Source: Trinickia terrae
GTDB lineage: Bacteria > Pseudomonadota > Gammaproteobacteria > Burkholderiales > Burkholderiaceae
Length of the DNA: 64,000 nt
NCBI RefSeq assembly: GCF_005144415.1
Contig: NZ_SWJE01000012.1
Coordinates: 1 to 64,000 of the forward strand
Direction of reading: 5' to 3'
Translations under genes and position numbers: made by a program
The notes under the pieces: model-generated
Seen by the model: only the letters and a program-made list of their open reading frames with translations
What the model was told of the DNA's origin: nothing
The model's database searches: none
Part shown: one piece after another, positions 1 to 7,674 of the stretch
Layout of the letters: the number at the start of each line of letters is the position of its first letter
Position numbering within the stretch: the stretch's first letter is position 1

Positions 1-2
1 AG

Positions 3-830
3 CCGTATCACGATGCGGAGATCGAGCGGGTCAAGAAGCTGGTGTGGTGGGATGAGGTGCGCAACGCGGTGAAGGGGGAGTTTCCGGCGAGTCCGGATGT
101 GTTTCATATTCATCCCGTCGCGATGGTGGGGAATTTCTCTTGCCCACACCGTTTGAATATCGACAAGTTCGTCGAGTTGTACAAGCAAAGACATTCTGGC
201 GAGTTCGGCTGGTATGACGAAAAAACGAAAACGAAGATTTCTCTACCACCACTTCCCCAAAGATCAGAAGAAAATCTTCGAACGCTACTTCATTGGATCA
301 ATGACCTATACATAGCGATTAATCAAGATTTTTCGGCCAAGTATGTAGCCTATATGTTAGCCACGGCACGAGTTGAATCGTACGATTGGCATACTAAAGA
401 ATTCTTTGGACCAATCTCGGAGAAAATTAGCTATGAAGATGCAGAGTACGATTACGGATGCGGCGACGGGGCAAAGAATCCGGCTAGAGCGAAGAAACAT
501 GGCAACACCGAAATCGGCGATGGCTATAAATACAGAGGGCGAGGACTTGTTCAAATAACATGGAAGCAAAACTACACAGCGTTTAGCAGTATGGTCGGCG
601 AGGATCTGGTTTCCAATCCCGATGAAGCCCTTTCATGGAAGAGTGCCGCACGAATTATGGTGGCCGGTATGACCAATGGAACATTCACCGGCTATAAACT
701 CGCGGATTTCCTTGATGGCGCAAATTCGGACTACATCTCAGCAAGAAAAATCATTAACGGGGCGGATAAAAATTGGATCATTGCAGATTACGCAAATCAT
801 TTTTATAAGTTGATGGAGGAATGCACATGA
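3..830 (+). CDS. GH19-type lysozyme/chitinase-like protein, C-terminal part (probable T6SS effector)
   Basis: The reading frame is open from the first bases, so the true start lies before the window; the first in-frame GTG at 42 is probably internal. The visible part has a linker ending in [12 protein letters not shown], which I associate with Burkholderia type VI spike-linked proteins. It is followed by a glycoside hydrolase family 19-like domain with the signature [14 protein letters not shown] and an upstream ARVES that could carry the catalytic Glu. Family knowledge: GH19 enzymes cleave chitin or peptidoglycan glycan strands. The base composition is clearly AT-richer than the genes from 2.3 kb on, as in acquired effector cassettes. 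The stop overlaps the next gene's ATG (ATGA at 827). The effector role is inferred from the overlapping secreted partner and the linker; a phage-type lysozyme is the alternative. Confidence 0.72.
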   Translation, partial: PYHDAEIERVKKLVWWDEVRNAVKGEFPASPDVFHIHPVAMVGNFSCPHRLNIDKFVELYKQRHSGEFGWYDEKTKTKISLPPLPQRSEENLRTLLHWINDLYIAINQDFSAKYVAYMLATARVESYDWHTKEFFGPISEKISYEDAEYDYGCGDGAKNPARAKKHGNTEIGDGYKYRGRGLVQITWKQNYTAFSSMVGEDLVSNPDEALSWKSAARIMVAGMTNGTFTGYKLADFLDGANSDYISARKIINGADKNWIIADYANHFYKLMEECT

Positions 831-1744
831 AAATGCTCGCCGCTCATATTATTTGTGTTTTTTTTGTTTCACTTTCCGCACCAACAAGAGCAGCAGTGAT
901 TTGCGACTCGACGTCGAAAAACTGTAAGTTTTTCATCAATAACTCGGGCGCATTGATTGATGCCACTAGTGGCAAGACCATTGCTTTAGATGTTGGCAAT
1001 ACTGGAATGATGGCTGACGTTTCGGTATATCGCTATGGCGCGCAATATACGTTGATCCGCGAGAGCAACTCCAATGATCATGCCATCATTGCCGTTCCAA
1101 TTTCCCAGAATGGGAATGATATCGGCTTCAAAATCGCTTACTATATTTCGATTGATATGATAGCCTCATCCGGCAAGCAGCAAGCCAAATGGAGCGGAAA
1201 AAAAGTAATCTCTGAATTTAGAAAAATTAACGGAGAAATCTGGACCACATCAGAAAAACTGCTAGATAACGTCGCAATCAAAATCACGCACGCCTCAGGG
1301 TTTCCTGAAACAACTATCTATATAGCAACTGACGAATTAGGCGATTCCGAGCATTGCTTTGCGCCGTTCAGAAAAGATGGAAACAACTTTCCGACAGAAT
1401 TCATTTCTTGCCGAAAGGTTAATACCTTGCTGACAGATGGGGAAAACGTGTTTTCAGGCACCATAGGCAATATACCTGTTGAAATGGCGCTCAGCAACCG
1501 AGGTGACTCTCTGAGTGGAAAATATCGATATCTACGACAAAATAGCGGCTGGATCGATCTACGCGGAGTAATTTCGAAGAATGGCGAGGTAAGTATTGGT
1601 GAACTCGATAGATCAACAGAGGCTGTTACGGCTTCGTTTTCTGGTGTCGTTAGGGATGGAGCGCTCTCTGGACATTGGGTTTCCGCTGATGGCAGGAGGG
1701 CTTTGCCATTTGAATTGTATGTACAGGGTTTCGCGGATAATTAA
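827..1744 (+). CDS. Secreted protein, probable immunity protein of the upstream GH19 effector
   Basis: About 305 residues with a Sec signal peptide: a KML n-region, a hydrophobic [15 protein letters not shown] stretch and cleavage near TRAA. The product should therefore be periplasmic, where an immunity protein against a peptidoglycan hydrolase would act. I start it at the ATG at 827, because GGAGGA at 815-820 is ideally spaced for it and it forms an ATGA overlap with the upstream stop; an in-frame ATG at 821 is too close to that site. I recognise no family. The last 100 residues look like a beta-rich repeat domain ([14 protein letters not shown] and later [10 protein letters not shown]). The immunity role is inferred only from overlap, export and AT-rich composition. 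It could also be an accessory lysozyme-inhibitor-like protein. Confidence 0.7.
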   Translation: MKMLAAHIICVFFVSLSAPTRAAVICDSTSKNCKFFINNSGALIDATSGKTIALDVGNTGMMADVSVYRYGAQYTLIRESNSNDHAIIAVPISQNGNDIGFKIAYYISIDMIASSGKQQAKWSGKKVISEFRKINGEIWTTSEKLLDNVAIKITHASGFPETTIYIATDELGDSEHCFAPFRKDGNNFPTEFISCRKVNTLLTDGENVFSGTIGNIPVEMALSNRGDSLSGKYRYLRQNSGWIDLRGVISKNGEVSIGELDRSTEAVTASFSGVVRDGALSGHWVSADGRRALPFELYVQGFADN

Positions 1745-1747
1745 GTA

Positions 1748-1999
1748 ATGATCGATAAAACCATCCTCCAAACAAATTTTCACGCCGGACAAAGATCAGT
1801 GATTACGGATAAGGTTTACTTGTACGACGAACCCCTTCCCCCAAGTCAGCATGCGATATATTTAACAAAATTTGACCACGCGAAATTGATTGAGGCTTCC
1901 AATGATTTAAGATTTTTGCAAATAAAGTTTACGAATAAAATTCGCAATCCAATTAAAATATTGATTGATTTTCGTGATATAGATTTTTGCGCGAAATGA
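1748..1999 (+). CDS. Small hypothetical protein
   Basis: An 83-codon AT-rich frame beginning 3 bases after the previous stop. It has no clear Shine-Dalgarno sequence, signal peptide or membrane segment. The product would be mixed charged/hydrophobic and ends in IRNPIKILIDFRDIDFCAK. The same-strand position and matching base composition suggest it belongs to the effector/immunity cassette, perhaps as a second immunity fragment. It may equally be a chance frame in AT-rich DNA. No function assigned. Confidence 0.4.
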   Translation: MIDKTILQTNFHAGQRSVITDKVYLYDEPLPPSQHAIYLTKFDHAKLIEASNDLRFLQIKFTNKIRNPIKILIDFRDIDFCAK

Positions 2000-2099
2000 A
2001 AGGTCGAATCATTGCAATGGATGAGTGTTCGCTTCCCAAACATGACAACCCAATCGAATGCTGAACCACCATTGATCAATTTTGCCTTCCCATTTCGCG

Positions 2100-2245
2100 A
2101 CGCGAAGGGCAAGCAGATTGTCGATCATGAAGATTTTCGTCGTGCAGGGTGTCACGATCGGCTTTGTCGGGGCGGCGACAGGCGTGGCGCTCGCTTGCCT
2201 CATCGCGTGGAGCATTCCGTCGCTGGCCGCTGCGTTACAAGTAAG
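2100..2245 (+). pseudogene. Fragment of a lolC/lolE-like lipoprotein-release permease gene
   Basis: In the frame of 2127 the sequence reads SIMKIFVVQGVTIGFVG and on to CLIAWSIPSL. This matches the membrane segment near the C-terminus of LolC/LolE permeases (FtsX family) of Burkholderia, from memory of that family. The flanking codons lose similarity on both sides and no full permease frame surrounds it. It sits just where the AT-rich cassette gives way to normal high-GC DNA, so it looks like a recombination scar. No other gene is seen between 2000 and 2341. Confidence 0.5.
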
Positions 2246-2341
2246 CTGCCGCGTTCCGCCCATCACCTGAGTTAGAATAGCGCCCCTCTCAAAATCCGCA
2301 TTCGCCGCACCCTCTCGCGGCGAATGCTCTGATAACACGCA

Positions 2342-2887
2342 ATGGCGAAACTTCTGACCGACTCCGAATTCCAGCGCTTTTCCGAACTCCAGCAGAAGCA
2401 GGCGAGCTTCACGATCACGGCCGAAGAGGCCGACGAGCTGCGCGACATCGTCGCTCGCGCCCAGAAAAAGCGCGACGATCGCGCCGCCGCGATGCAAGCC
2501 ATCGAAACCTACATCAGCCAGTTCGATATCTCGCCCGAAGAGCTGTTCTCCGCCGAGCAGATTGGCGAGGCCGCGCGCACCTTCGGCCTGATTCCGGCCG
2601 CGAAGAAAGAACGCGTGCTGCCGCCGTCGCTGACGTTCAACGGCAAGCCGTATCAATGGACCTCGCGCGCCCTGCCCGACGAAATCCGCGTACCGCTCTT
2701 CGACGCTTTCACGGCAGGCCAGTCCGTGAAGAGCTTCATCGCGACACCGAAGGACGCCACGCGCAACGCCGCGACGATCGCGCGTCTCGAGCGCGAAACG
2801 GGCGCAATCTATGCGGATGCGTGGCTGGAGGAGTTGGCGGTGTCGCGCGCGCAGGTCGATGATGCCGCGACGAAGCTCGCGGCCTGA
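2342..2887 (+). CDS. Conserved-looking hypothetical protein
   Basis: A 181-residue soluble protein. Its first 65 residues are strongly helical and charged (KLLTDSEFQRFSELQQKQAS, then KKRDDRAAAMQAIE). A central stretch VLPPSLTFNGKPYQWTSRAL follows, and the C-terminus is again helical. The helical start followed by a short central motif is superficially like H-NS-type proteins, but the H-NS DNA-binding motif is absent. Codon use is typical of the chromosome, unlike the AT-rich cassette before it. It converges on the acetyltransferase gene. I do not recognise the family. Confidence 0.72.
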   Translation: MAKLLTDSEFQRFSELQQKQASFTITAEEADELRDIVARAQKKRDDRAAAMQAIETYISQFDISPEELFSAEQIGEAARTFGLIPAAKKERVLPPSLTFNGKPYQWTSRALPDEIRVPLFDAFTAGQSVKSFIATPKDATRNAATIARLERETGAIYADAWLEELAVSRAQVDDAATKLAA

Positions 2888-2914
2888 CGCGCACCGCACA
2901 CGTCTCATTTCAGA

Positions 2915-2957
2915 ACGACGGCTGGCGCCCTACTCTCGACAGGCGCGCAGCCGTCGT
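2915..2957. terminator. Bidirectional terminator-like hairpin between convergent genes
   Basis: ACGACGGCTG (2915-2924) pairs perfectly with CAGCCGTCGT (2948-2957), giving a 10-bp GC-rich stem. It lies between the stop at 2887 and the stop of the minus-strand acetyltransferase gene at 2957. There is no T-tract on either side, so termination is plausible but unproven. Confidence 0.4.
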
Positions 2958-5479
2958 CAAGCCGAAGCCCCCGCCCCCAGCGCCAGGCGCAAACCCACCA
3001 CGCCGGGATCCTCCGTCCGGGCGACGGCAAATCCCAGCGCCTTGGCGAGCGCGATCATCGGCGCGTTCTCGGCCAGCACTTCCCCGACGATCCATCGCGT
3101 GCCGCGCGAGCGCGCATACGCGATGATCCGCGTCATCAACAGCCGCCCCAGTCCCTTGCCTTTCTGATCGGAGCGCACGGCGACCGCGAATTCCGCGGTC
3201 TCGTTGTCGGGGTCCGCGATCGCGCGCACGACGCCGAGCGTCGTCACCGCGCCGTTCCCGTCTTCGGATGTCGCGATCAGCGCCATCTCGCGGTCGTAGT
3301 CGATCTGCGTCATGCGCGCGAGCTGCGAGTGATCGAAGCCGCGCACCGCGCCGAAGAAGCGCAGACGCAAATCGTCCGCCGTCATCGATTTGATGAACGC
3401 GTTGTGCGCGGCTTCGTCTTCAGGACGGATCGGGCGGATCGTCAGGCGCTCGCCGCGCCAATCGAGCGTCTCTTCGAGGCGGCGCGGATAGGGGACGATC
3501 GCAAGACGGCTGCGCGCCGCCGCGACCGTGATGCGCGGCGCGACGAGCACGGCGCGCGTACGCGTCACGCGCAGCGTGACTTGCAAACCGGCGAGCTCCT
3601 TCACGTCGCACACCGCTTGCGACAAAGCCGTCAGCGCGGCAAGCACCGGCTCGATCGAACACACCGCACGCGCGTATGGCGAACGCGAAACGACGTCGCG
3701 CGAGAGGATCGGGTTCAGCGGCGGCAGGCTATAGACGCAAACCGGTGCCGAGACGCCGTCGGCGGACGGCGCGGTAAAGCGGAACACCGGGCCGAAGTTC
3801 GCATCGTCGCGCAACTCGATGGCGAGATCGACGATCTTGGCGTCGTCGTCGGCGGCGGTAGCCGATGAGTCCGGGCAGCCGCTTGCGTTGCGGATATCGA
3901 CGATGCCGCCTTCGGCAACACCGCCTTCGTAGGCATGCACGCTCGCCGCGTCGCGAGGGCTCCCGCGCAGGACCGTCAAGCCAAAGCATTCGAAGAAGCG
4001 CGCCGCGGCCTCGCCCGATAGCTCGGCCTGCCCCGCGGCCACCGCGCTCCTCGCCTGCGCCTGCGCCGCGTCGATCGCCTCGGGAACCTGCGCGGGCAGG
4101 CCTTCCGGCGTCTGCATCAGCAGCTCGCGCACGAGCCGGTAGTCGACGAGACGCGCAAACGCGCGCGCGAGCCGCTGCGGCGTCGTGTGCACGGGAATCC
4201 CCTGCGCGTGCAGCGCGTCGCGCGTGGCGTTGTCCACCCCGCCGAAAAAGCACGCCAGCAGCCCGCGATACGCGAACTTCTGATTCTCGATCAACACGCG
4301 TGCGACTTCGGCGACGGGAGCGCTGTGCGTCGGCGCGTGCACGACGAATGCGGTGCCGGTGTCGCGATGCGGCGCGAGCGCTTGCAGCGCGCGGCCGAAA
4401 TGCTCGGGCAGCGCGTCGCCGCCGAGCAGCAGCGGGTTGCCGCCCAGCGGGTTGCCCAGCAACGCCCGGTCTTGGCGCGCGCCGCGCGCTGCGGACAAAT
4501 GCGGCAACGCTTCGGCCACCGCGCGCGCCGCTCCGTCAGGCCACAGGGCGAGCGCGTCGCCGGCCGCGGCAAACGCGTCGGCGGCGAGCGTCGCCACGCC
4601 ACGGTCGCTCGTGATCAACGTGGCCGACGAGCTCGCGGCCACGCGCCCCACGCCGAGCGTCTCGATCTCGTCGAGCAGATCGTCGAGCGAATGGACGCGC
4701 ACCACCCCGGCCCGCTGGAACGCGGAACTATAGAGCGCGTCGTCGGCATCCGAGCGCCCCGAGCGCAGCGCAAGCACCGGCTTGTTGCGCGCAGCCGCGC
4801 GCGCCGCCGACATGAACTTGCGCGCCGCGCGCACCGTCTCCAACTCGAGCAGGATCGCGCGCGTGTTCGGGTCGCTGGCGAGATAGTCGAGCACGTCGCC
4901 AGCGTCGACGTCGGCCTCGTCGCCGAGCGCGATCGCATGCGAGAACCCGAGCCCGCGCGCATGCGCCCAGCCGAGGACGGCGTTCGTGAGCGCATTCGAC
5001 TGCGAGACCCAGGCGACGCCGCCCTGCTTCACCGGAAACGGCGCCGCGCCGAACTGCGCGCTCAACGCAGGTGTGATGACGCCGACGCTGCCCGGCCCGA
5101 CGATGCGCAGCAAATACGGCCGCGCCGCCGTCAGCGCCTGCGCGAGCGCGTCGCGTTCGTCGCCGCGCCTGACCTCGCCGATGATGATCGCCGCGCGCGT
5201 GCCGAGCTTGCCGAGCTTGTGGACGATGGCCGGCCACGTGGCGGGCGGCGAGCAGATCAGCGCGACGCTCGGCGCCTCGGGCAAATCGCGGACGTCGCCG
5301 AAGGCGGCCTGTCCGTTCAGCTCGGCGTATTTCGGATTGACGGGCCACACCGGACCGGCGAAGCCGCCGCCGAGGACACGCGCCCAGACCATCGCGCCGA
5401 TACTGCGCGGCCGCAGCGAAGCGCCGACCACGGCGACCGATTTGGGCCGAAACAACGCGTCGAGATTGCGAACGGTCAT
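2957..5479 (-). CDS. Pat/PatZ-type protein lysine acetyltransferase (pseudo acyl-CoA synthetase fused to GNAT)
   Basis: About 840 residues, close to the 886 of E. coli PatZ. The order is an N-terminal CoA-binding Rossmann domain (RPKSVAVVGAS), succinyl-CoA-ligase-like domains (IVGPGSVGVI, then WVSQSNALTNAVLGWAHARG), an ATP-grasp-like region, and from about residue 680 a GNAT domain with the acetyl-CoA loop RSDQKGKGLGRLL. Such proteins acetylate lysines of central-metabolism enzymes, classically acetyl-CoA synthetase, in the cytoplasm; the ligase part senses metabolites. I start at the ATG at 5479, preceded by CGGAG, rather than at upstream codons that only extend a GC-rich open frame. It is divergent from the LysR gene, whose product may regulate it. 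A true ADP-forming acetyl-CoA ligase function is less likely. Confidence 0.88.
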   Translation of the reverse strand: MTVRNLDALFRPKSVAVVGASLRPRSIGAMVWARVLGGGFAGPVWPVNPKYAELNGQAAFGDVRDLPEAPSVALICSPPATWPAIVHKLGKLGTRAAIIIGEVRRGDERDALAQALTAARPYLLRIVGPGSVGVITPALSAQFGAAPFPVKQGGVAWVSQSNALTNAVLGWAHARGLGFSHAIALGDEADVDAGDVLDYLASDPNTRAILLELETVRAARKFMSAARAAARNKPVLALRSGRSDADDALYSSAFQRAGVVRVHSLDDLLDEIETLGVGRVAASSSATLITSDRGVATLAADAFAAAGDALALWPDGAARAVAEALPHLSAARGARQDRALLGNPLGGNPLLLGGDALPEHFGRALQALAPHRDTGTAFVVHAPTHSAPVAEVARVLIENQKFAYRGLLACFFGGVDNATRDALHAQGIPVHTTPQRLARAFARLVDYRLVRELLMQTPEGLPAQVPEAIDAAQAQARSAVAAGQAELSGEAAARFFECFGLTVLRGSPRDAASVHAYEGGVAEGGIVDIRNASGCPDSSATAADDDAKIVDLAIELRDDANFGPVFRFTAPSADGVSAPVCVYSLPPLNPILSRDVVSRSPYARAVCSIEPVLAALTALSQAVCDVKELAGLQVTLRVTRTRAVLVAPRITVAAARSRLAIVPYPRRLEETLDWRGERLTIRPIRPEDEAAHNAFIKSMTADDLRLRFFGAVRGFDHSQLARMTQIDYDREMALIATSEDGNGAVTTLGVVRAIADPDNETAEFAVAVRSDQKGKGLGRLLMTRIIAYARSRGTRWIVGEVLAENAPMIALAKALGFAVARTEDPGVVGLRLALGAGASA

Positions 5480-5540
5480 GGATGCTCCGTGAGAATGACT
5501 TGGCGCCGCGCGAGGCGGAATCGCGGCAGGGGCACGAATC

Positions 5541-5558
5541 ATCGCTAGCATAGGCGAT
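5541..5558. promoter_or_regulatory. Imperfect dyad, candidate LysR-type operator
   Basis: ATCGCTAGCATAGGCGAT is an imperfect inverted repeat (ATCGCTA against TAGGCGAT) in the 267-bp gap between the divergent acetyltransferase and LysR genes. LysR regulators commonly bind such interrupted dyads in divergent promoters. This is a match by eye only. Confidence 0.35.
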
Positions 5559-5684
5559 CGAGCCGCCTCGCGCGACGCGCGTTTATCCGCCGCGCGGCTG
5601 CCCTTCGCGGCGGACGCAGCCCGGCCTCGCGGCGAAACTTCGGCATAATCGCAGAACTCGACAAACCGGGGACAGACGCCCCCC

Positions 5685-5717
5685 ATGCGCTCGATGCGCT
5701 CGATGCGCTCGATGCGC
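5685..5717 (+). repeat. 9-bp tandem repeat ATGCGCTCG, 3.7 copies
   Basis: ATGCGCTCG is repeated exactly at 5685, 5694 and 5703, followed by ATGCGC. Each unit supplies an in-frame ATG to a 19-codon leader frame that ends at 5744, two bases before the LysR start. Confidence 0.9.
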
Positions 5718-5744
5718 AAACACAAGTACGACAGAAGGACATAG
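5685..5744 (+). CDS. Putative leader peptide upstream of the LysR gene
   Basis: A 19-codon frame reading MRSMRSMRSMRKHKYDRRT, with four in-frame ATG codons supplied by the 9-bp repeats. Its TAG stop (5742-5744) is two bases before the LysR ATG at 5747. The AAGGA that should serve the LysR gene (5734-5738) lies inside this frame. The arrangement would allow translational coupling. There is no strong ribosome site directly upstream (GGGG at 5667-5671 is rather far). Expression is speculative. Confidence 0.3.
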   Translation: MRSMRSMRSMRKHKYDRRT

Positions 5745-5746
5745 AC

Positions 5747-6643
5747 ATGCGGCGCTTGCCATCGCTGATCGCGTTGCGCTTTTTCGAAGAGACGGCCCGG
5801 CACCTGAGTTTCAATCGCGCGGCGGCCGCGCTGTGCGTCACGCAAGGCGCCGTGAGCCGCCAGATCAAGATTCTCGAAGACTCGCTCGGCGCCAAGCTGT
5901 TCGAGCGCGACCACAAGGGCATCCGGCTCACGCCCGCAGGCGAACAGCTGCTGCCGTGCGTCGCCGCCGCCTTCGACACGATCGAGCGCGGCACGCGGCA
6001 GCTCGCGTCGATGACCGGACGCAAGCGTCTCGTGCTGTCCGTTCCGCCGACCTTCGCGACGCAGTGGTTCTCACCGCGCCTTGGGTCGCTCGCGGTCGAA
6101 TTGCCGGATGTCGAGCTGTCGGTGCGCACTGTACCGAGCGATGACTGCCACTGCAGCGTCCGCTTCGGCCGCGAGGCGCGGCCCGGCGCGCAATCGGAGC
6201 TGCTGATGATCGAGCGGCATACGCTCATCGGCGCATCCAGGCTCGCCGGCGAGCCGCTCGAGACCTTGCTCGAACGCATGCCGGCGCTGCATGTGCTGCA
6301 CAACGACCGGCGGCTCGAGCTCTGGCCGAACTGGCTCGCGAAGGCGCAACTGCCCGCGCGCTACGCGGAGAACGGCATCGAGTTCTCGAATCTGGAGCAG
6401 GCAATTCACGCGGCGCGCAAAGGCGTCGGGCTCGCGGTTGTGGATCTCAACATGATCGCCGAGGAGCTGGCAGACGGATCGCTCGTGCGCATCTCCGATG
6501 TCGAGGTCACGGGGCCGTTCGGTTATTGGCTCGATATCGGCACGCATCATGCAACGCTCGAGCACGTACAGGCGTTTGCGAGCTGGATGCGCGAAGAGGT
6601 CCTGAAAATGTCCGACGCAGGCGGAAGCGCGACGACGCCCTAA
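5747..6643 (+). CDS. LysR-family transcriptional regulator, GcvA-like
   Basis: 298 residues, the usual length. The N-terminal winged helix-turn-helix covers about residues 8-65 (SFNRAAAALCVTQGAVSRQI is the recognition region), followed by LFERDHKGIRLTPAGE and a periplasmic-binding-protein-like effector domain to the C-terminus. The opening RRLPSLIALRFFEETARHLS is typical of the GcvA branch. AAGGA lies 8 bases upstream of the ATG. It is divergent from the acetyltransferase gene, so it may control that gene and itself. The effector molecule cannot be inferred. Confidence 0.88.
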   Translation: MRRLPSLIALRFFEETARHLSFNRAAAALCVTQGAVSRQIKILEDSLGAKLFERDHKGIRLTPAGEQLLPCVAAAFDTIERGTRQLASMTGRKRLVLSVPPTFATQWFSPRLGSLAVELPDVELSVRTVPSDDCHCSVRFGREARPGAQSELLMIERHTLIGASRLAGEPLETLLERMPALHVLHNDRRLELWPNWLAKAQLPARYAENGIEFSNLEQAIHAARKGVGLAVVDLNMIAEELADGSLVRISDVEVTGPFGYWLDIGTHHATLEHVQAFASWMREEVLKMSDAGGSATTP

Positions 6644-6673
6644 AAAAAATTCGCGCGGGCATGCCCGCGCGAA
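6642..6673 (-). terminator. Rho-independent terminator of cyoABCD
   Basis: TTCGCGCGGGCATGCCCGCGCGAA (6650-6673) is a perfect 24-bp palindrome. Read on the minus strand it is followed directly by eight T residues (6649-6642), giving a classic intrinsic terminator about 55 bases after the cyoD stop. It overlaps the stop codon of the LysR gene. Confidence 0.85.
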
Positions 6674-6726
6674 CCGGTACTGACGTGGAGGAACGCGGCG
6701 CGAAACGCCGCGCCGCGGCCTGCGAA

Positions 6727-7062
6727 CTATCGCGCCATCATGTTCATGGCAACGTTGTGCATCACCCACACCGTGCCGACGATCAGGAACAGCACGCACA
6801 GCACCGTATAGCCGAACGCCAGCGAATCCCAGCGCTGTTGCGACGACTTCACGCCCATGTGCAGGAAGCACACGAGATGCACGAGGATCTGCACAAAGGC
6901 CAGCACGGCGAGCACGATCATCGACGGACCCGGCGCCCATACGCCGCCGATCACGAGCCCGAACGCGGCGACGGTCAGGATCACCGACAGCACGAACCCG
7001 ATGACGTAGCCGCGCTTGCTGCCGTGTCCGGCTTCCGCTTGAATGGTATGCGCTTGAGACAT
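6727..7062 (-). CDS. cyoD: Cytochrome bo3 ubiquinol oxidase subunit IV
   Basis: 111 residues with a short polar N-terminus (SQAHTIQAEAGHGSKRGY) and three hydrophobic segments, starting GFVLSVILTVAAFGLV, as in E. coli CyoD (109 residues). It is the small inner-membrane subunit thought to help assembly and copper binding of the CyoB centre. Its ATG follows the cyoC stop with no spacer, so translation is probably coupled. It is the last gene of the operon; no cyoE (haem O synthase) follows, since a terminator lies directly downstream. Confidence 0.93.
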   Translation of the reverse strand: MSQAHTIQAEAGHGSKRGYVIGFVLSVILTVAAFGLVIGGVWAPGPSMIVLAVLAFVQILVHLVCFLHMGVKSSQQRWDSLAFGYTVLCVLFLIVGTVWVMHNVAMNMMAR

Positions 7063-7674
7063 TTAGACCACGCTCCCAAGATAGACAAAGGTAAACACGC
7101 AGATCCACACGATATCGAGGAAGTGCCAGAACAAGCTCAGGCACGTGAGCCGCGTGAGATCGCGCTGGGACAGGCTCGGCTTGCGCATGATCTGCACCAC
7201 GAGCGTCGCCATCCAGATCAAACCGATCAGGACGTGCAGGCCGTGCGTGCCGACCAGCGTGAAGAACGCCGAGAAGAACGCACTGCGCTGCGGCCCCGCG
7301 CCCTCGTGGATCAAATGCGCGAACTCCTGCATTTCGAGCACGAGGAACGCGACGCCCAGTACGAACGTCACGCCGAGCCACTTGAGCACCGTGCCCGTCT
7401 GCTTCTTGTAGGCGCCGATCATCGCGAAGCCGTACGTGATGCTGCTCAAAAGCAGCAGCGCGGTTTCCAGCGCGACGCCGGGAATATCGAACAGGTCCTT
7501 GGCCGTCGGCCCGCCCGCGAACTGGTGGCCCAGCACCGCGAACGTCGCGAACAACGACGCGAACAGAAAACAGTCGGTCATCAGATACAGCCAGAACCCG
7601 AAAACCGAATGCGACTCGTGCTCGTGGTCGTGGCCCGATTCGCCGTGTGCGGCGACAAGGGTTTGCGTCGACAT
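7063..7674 (-). CDS. cyoC: Cytochrome bo3 ubiquinol oxidase subunit III
   Basis: 203 residues, as in E. coli CyoC (204). After a His-rich N-terminus ([20 protein letters not shown]) there are five membrane segments, including [17 protein letters not shown] and the C-terminal [18 protein letters not shown] typical of haem-copper oxidase subunit III. It stabilises the catalytic subunit in the inner membrane. The ATG overlaps the cyoB stop (TGATG), indicating coupled translation. Confidence 0.95.
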   Translation of the reverse strand: MSTQTLVAAHGESGHDHEHESHSVFGFWLYLMTDCFLFASLFATFAVLGHQFAGGPTAKDLFDIPGVALETALLLLSSITYGFAMIGAYKKQTGTVLKWLGVTFVLGVAFLVLEMQEFAHLIHEGAGPQRSAFFSAFFTLVGTHGLHVLIGLIWMATLVVQIMRKPSLSQRDLTRLTCLSLFWHFLDIVWICVFTFVYLGSVV

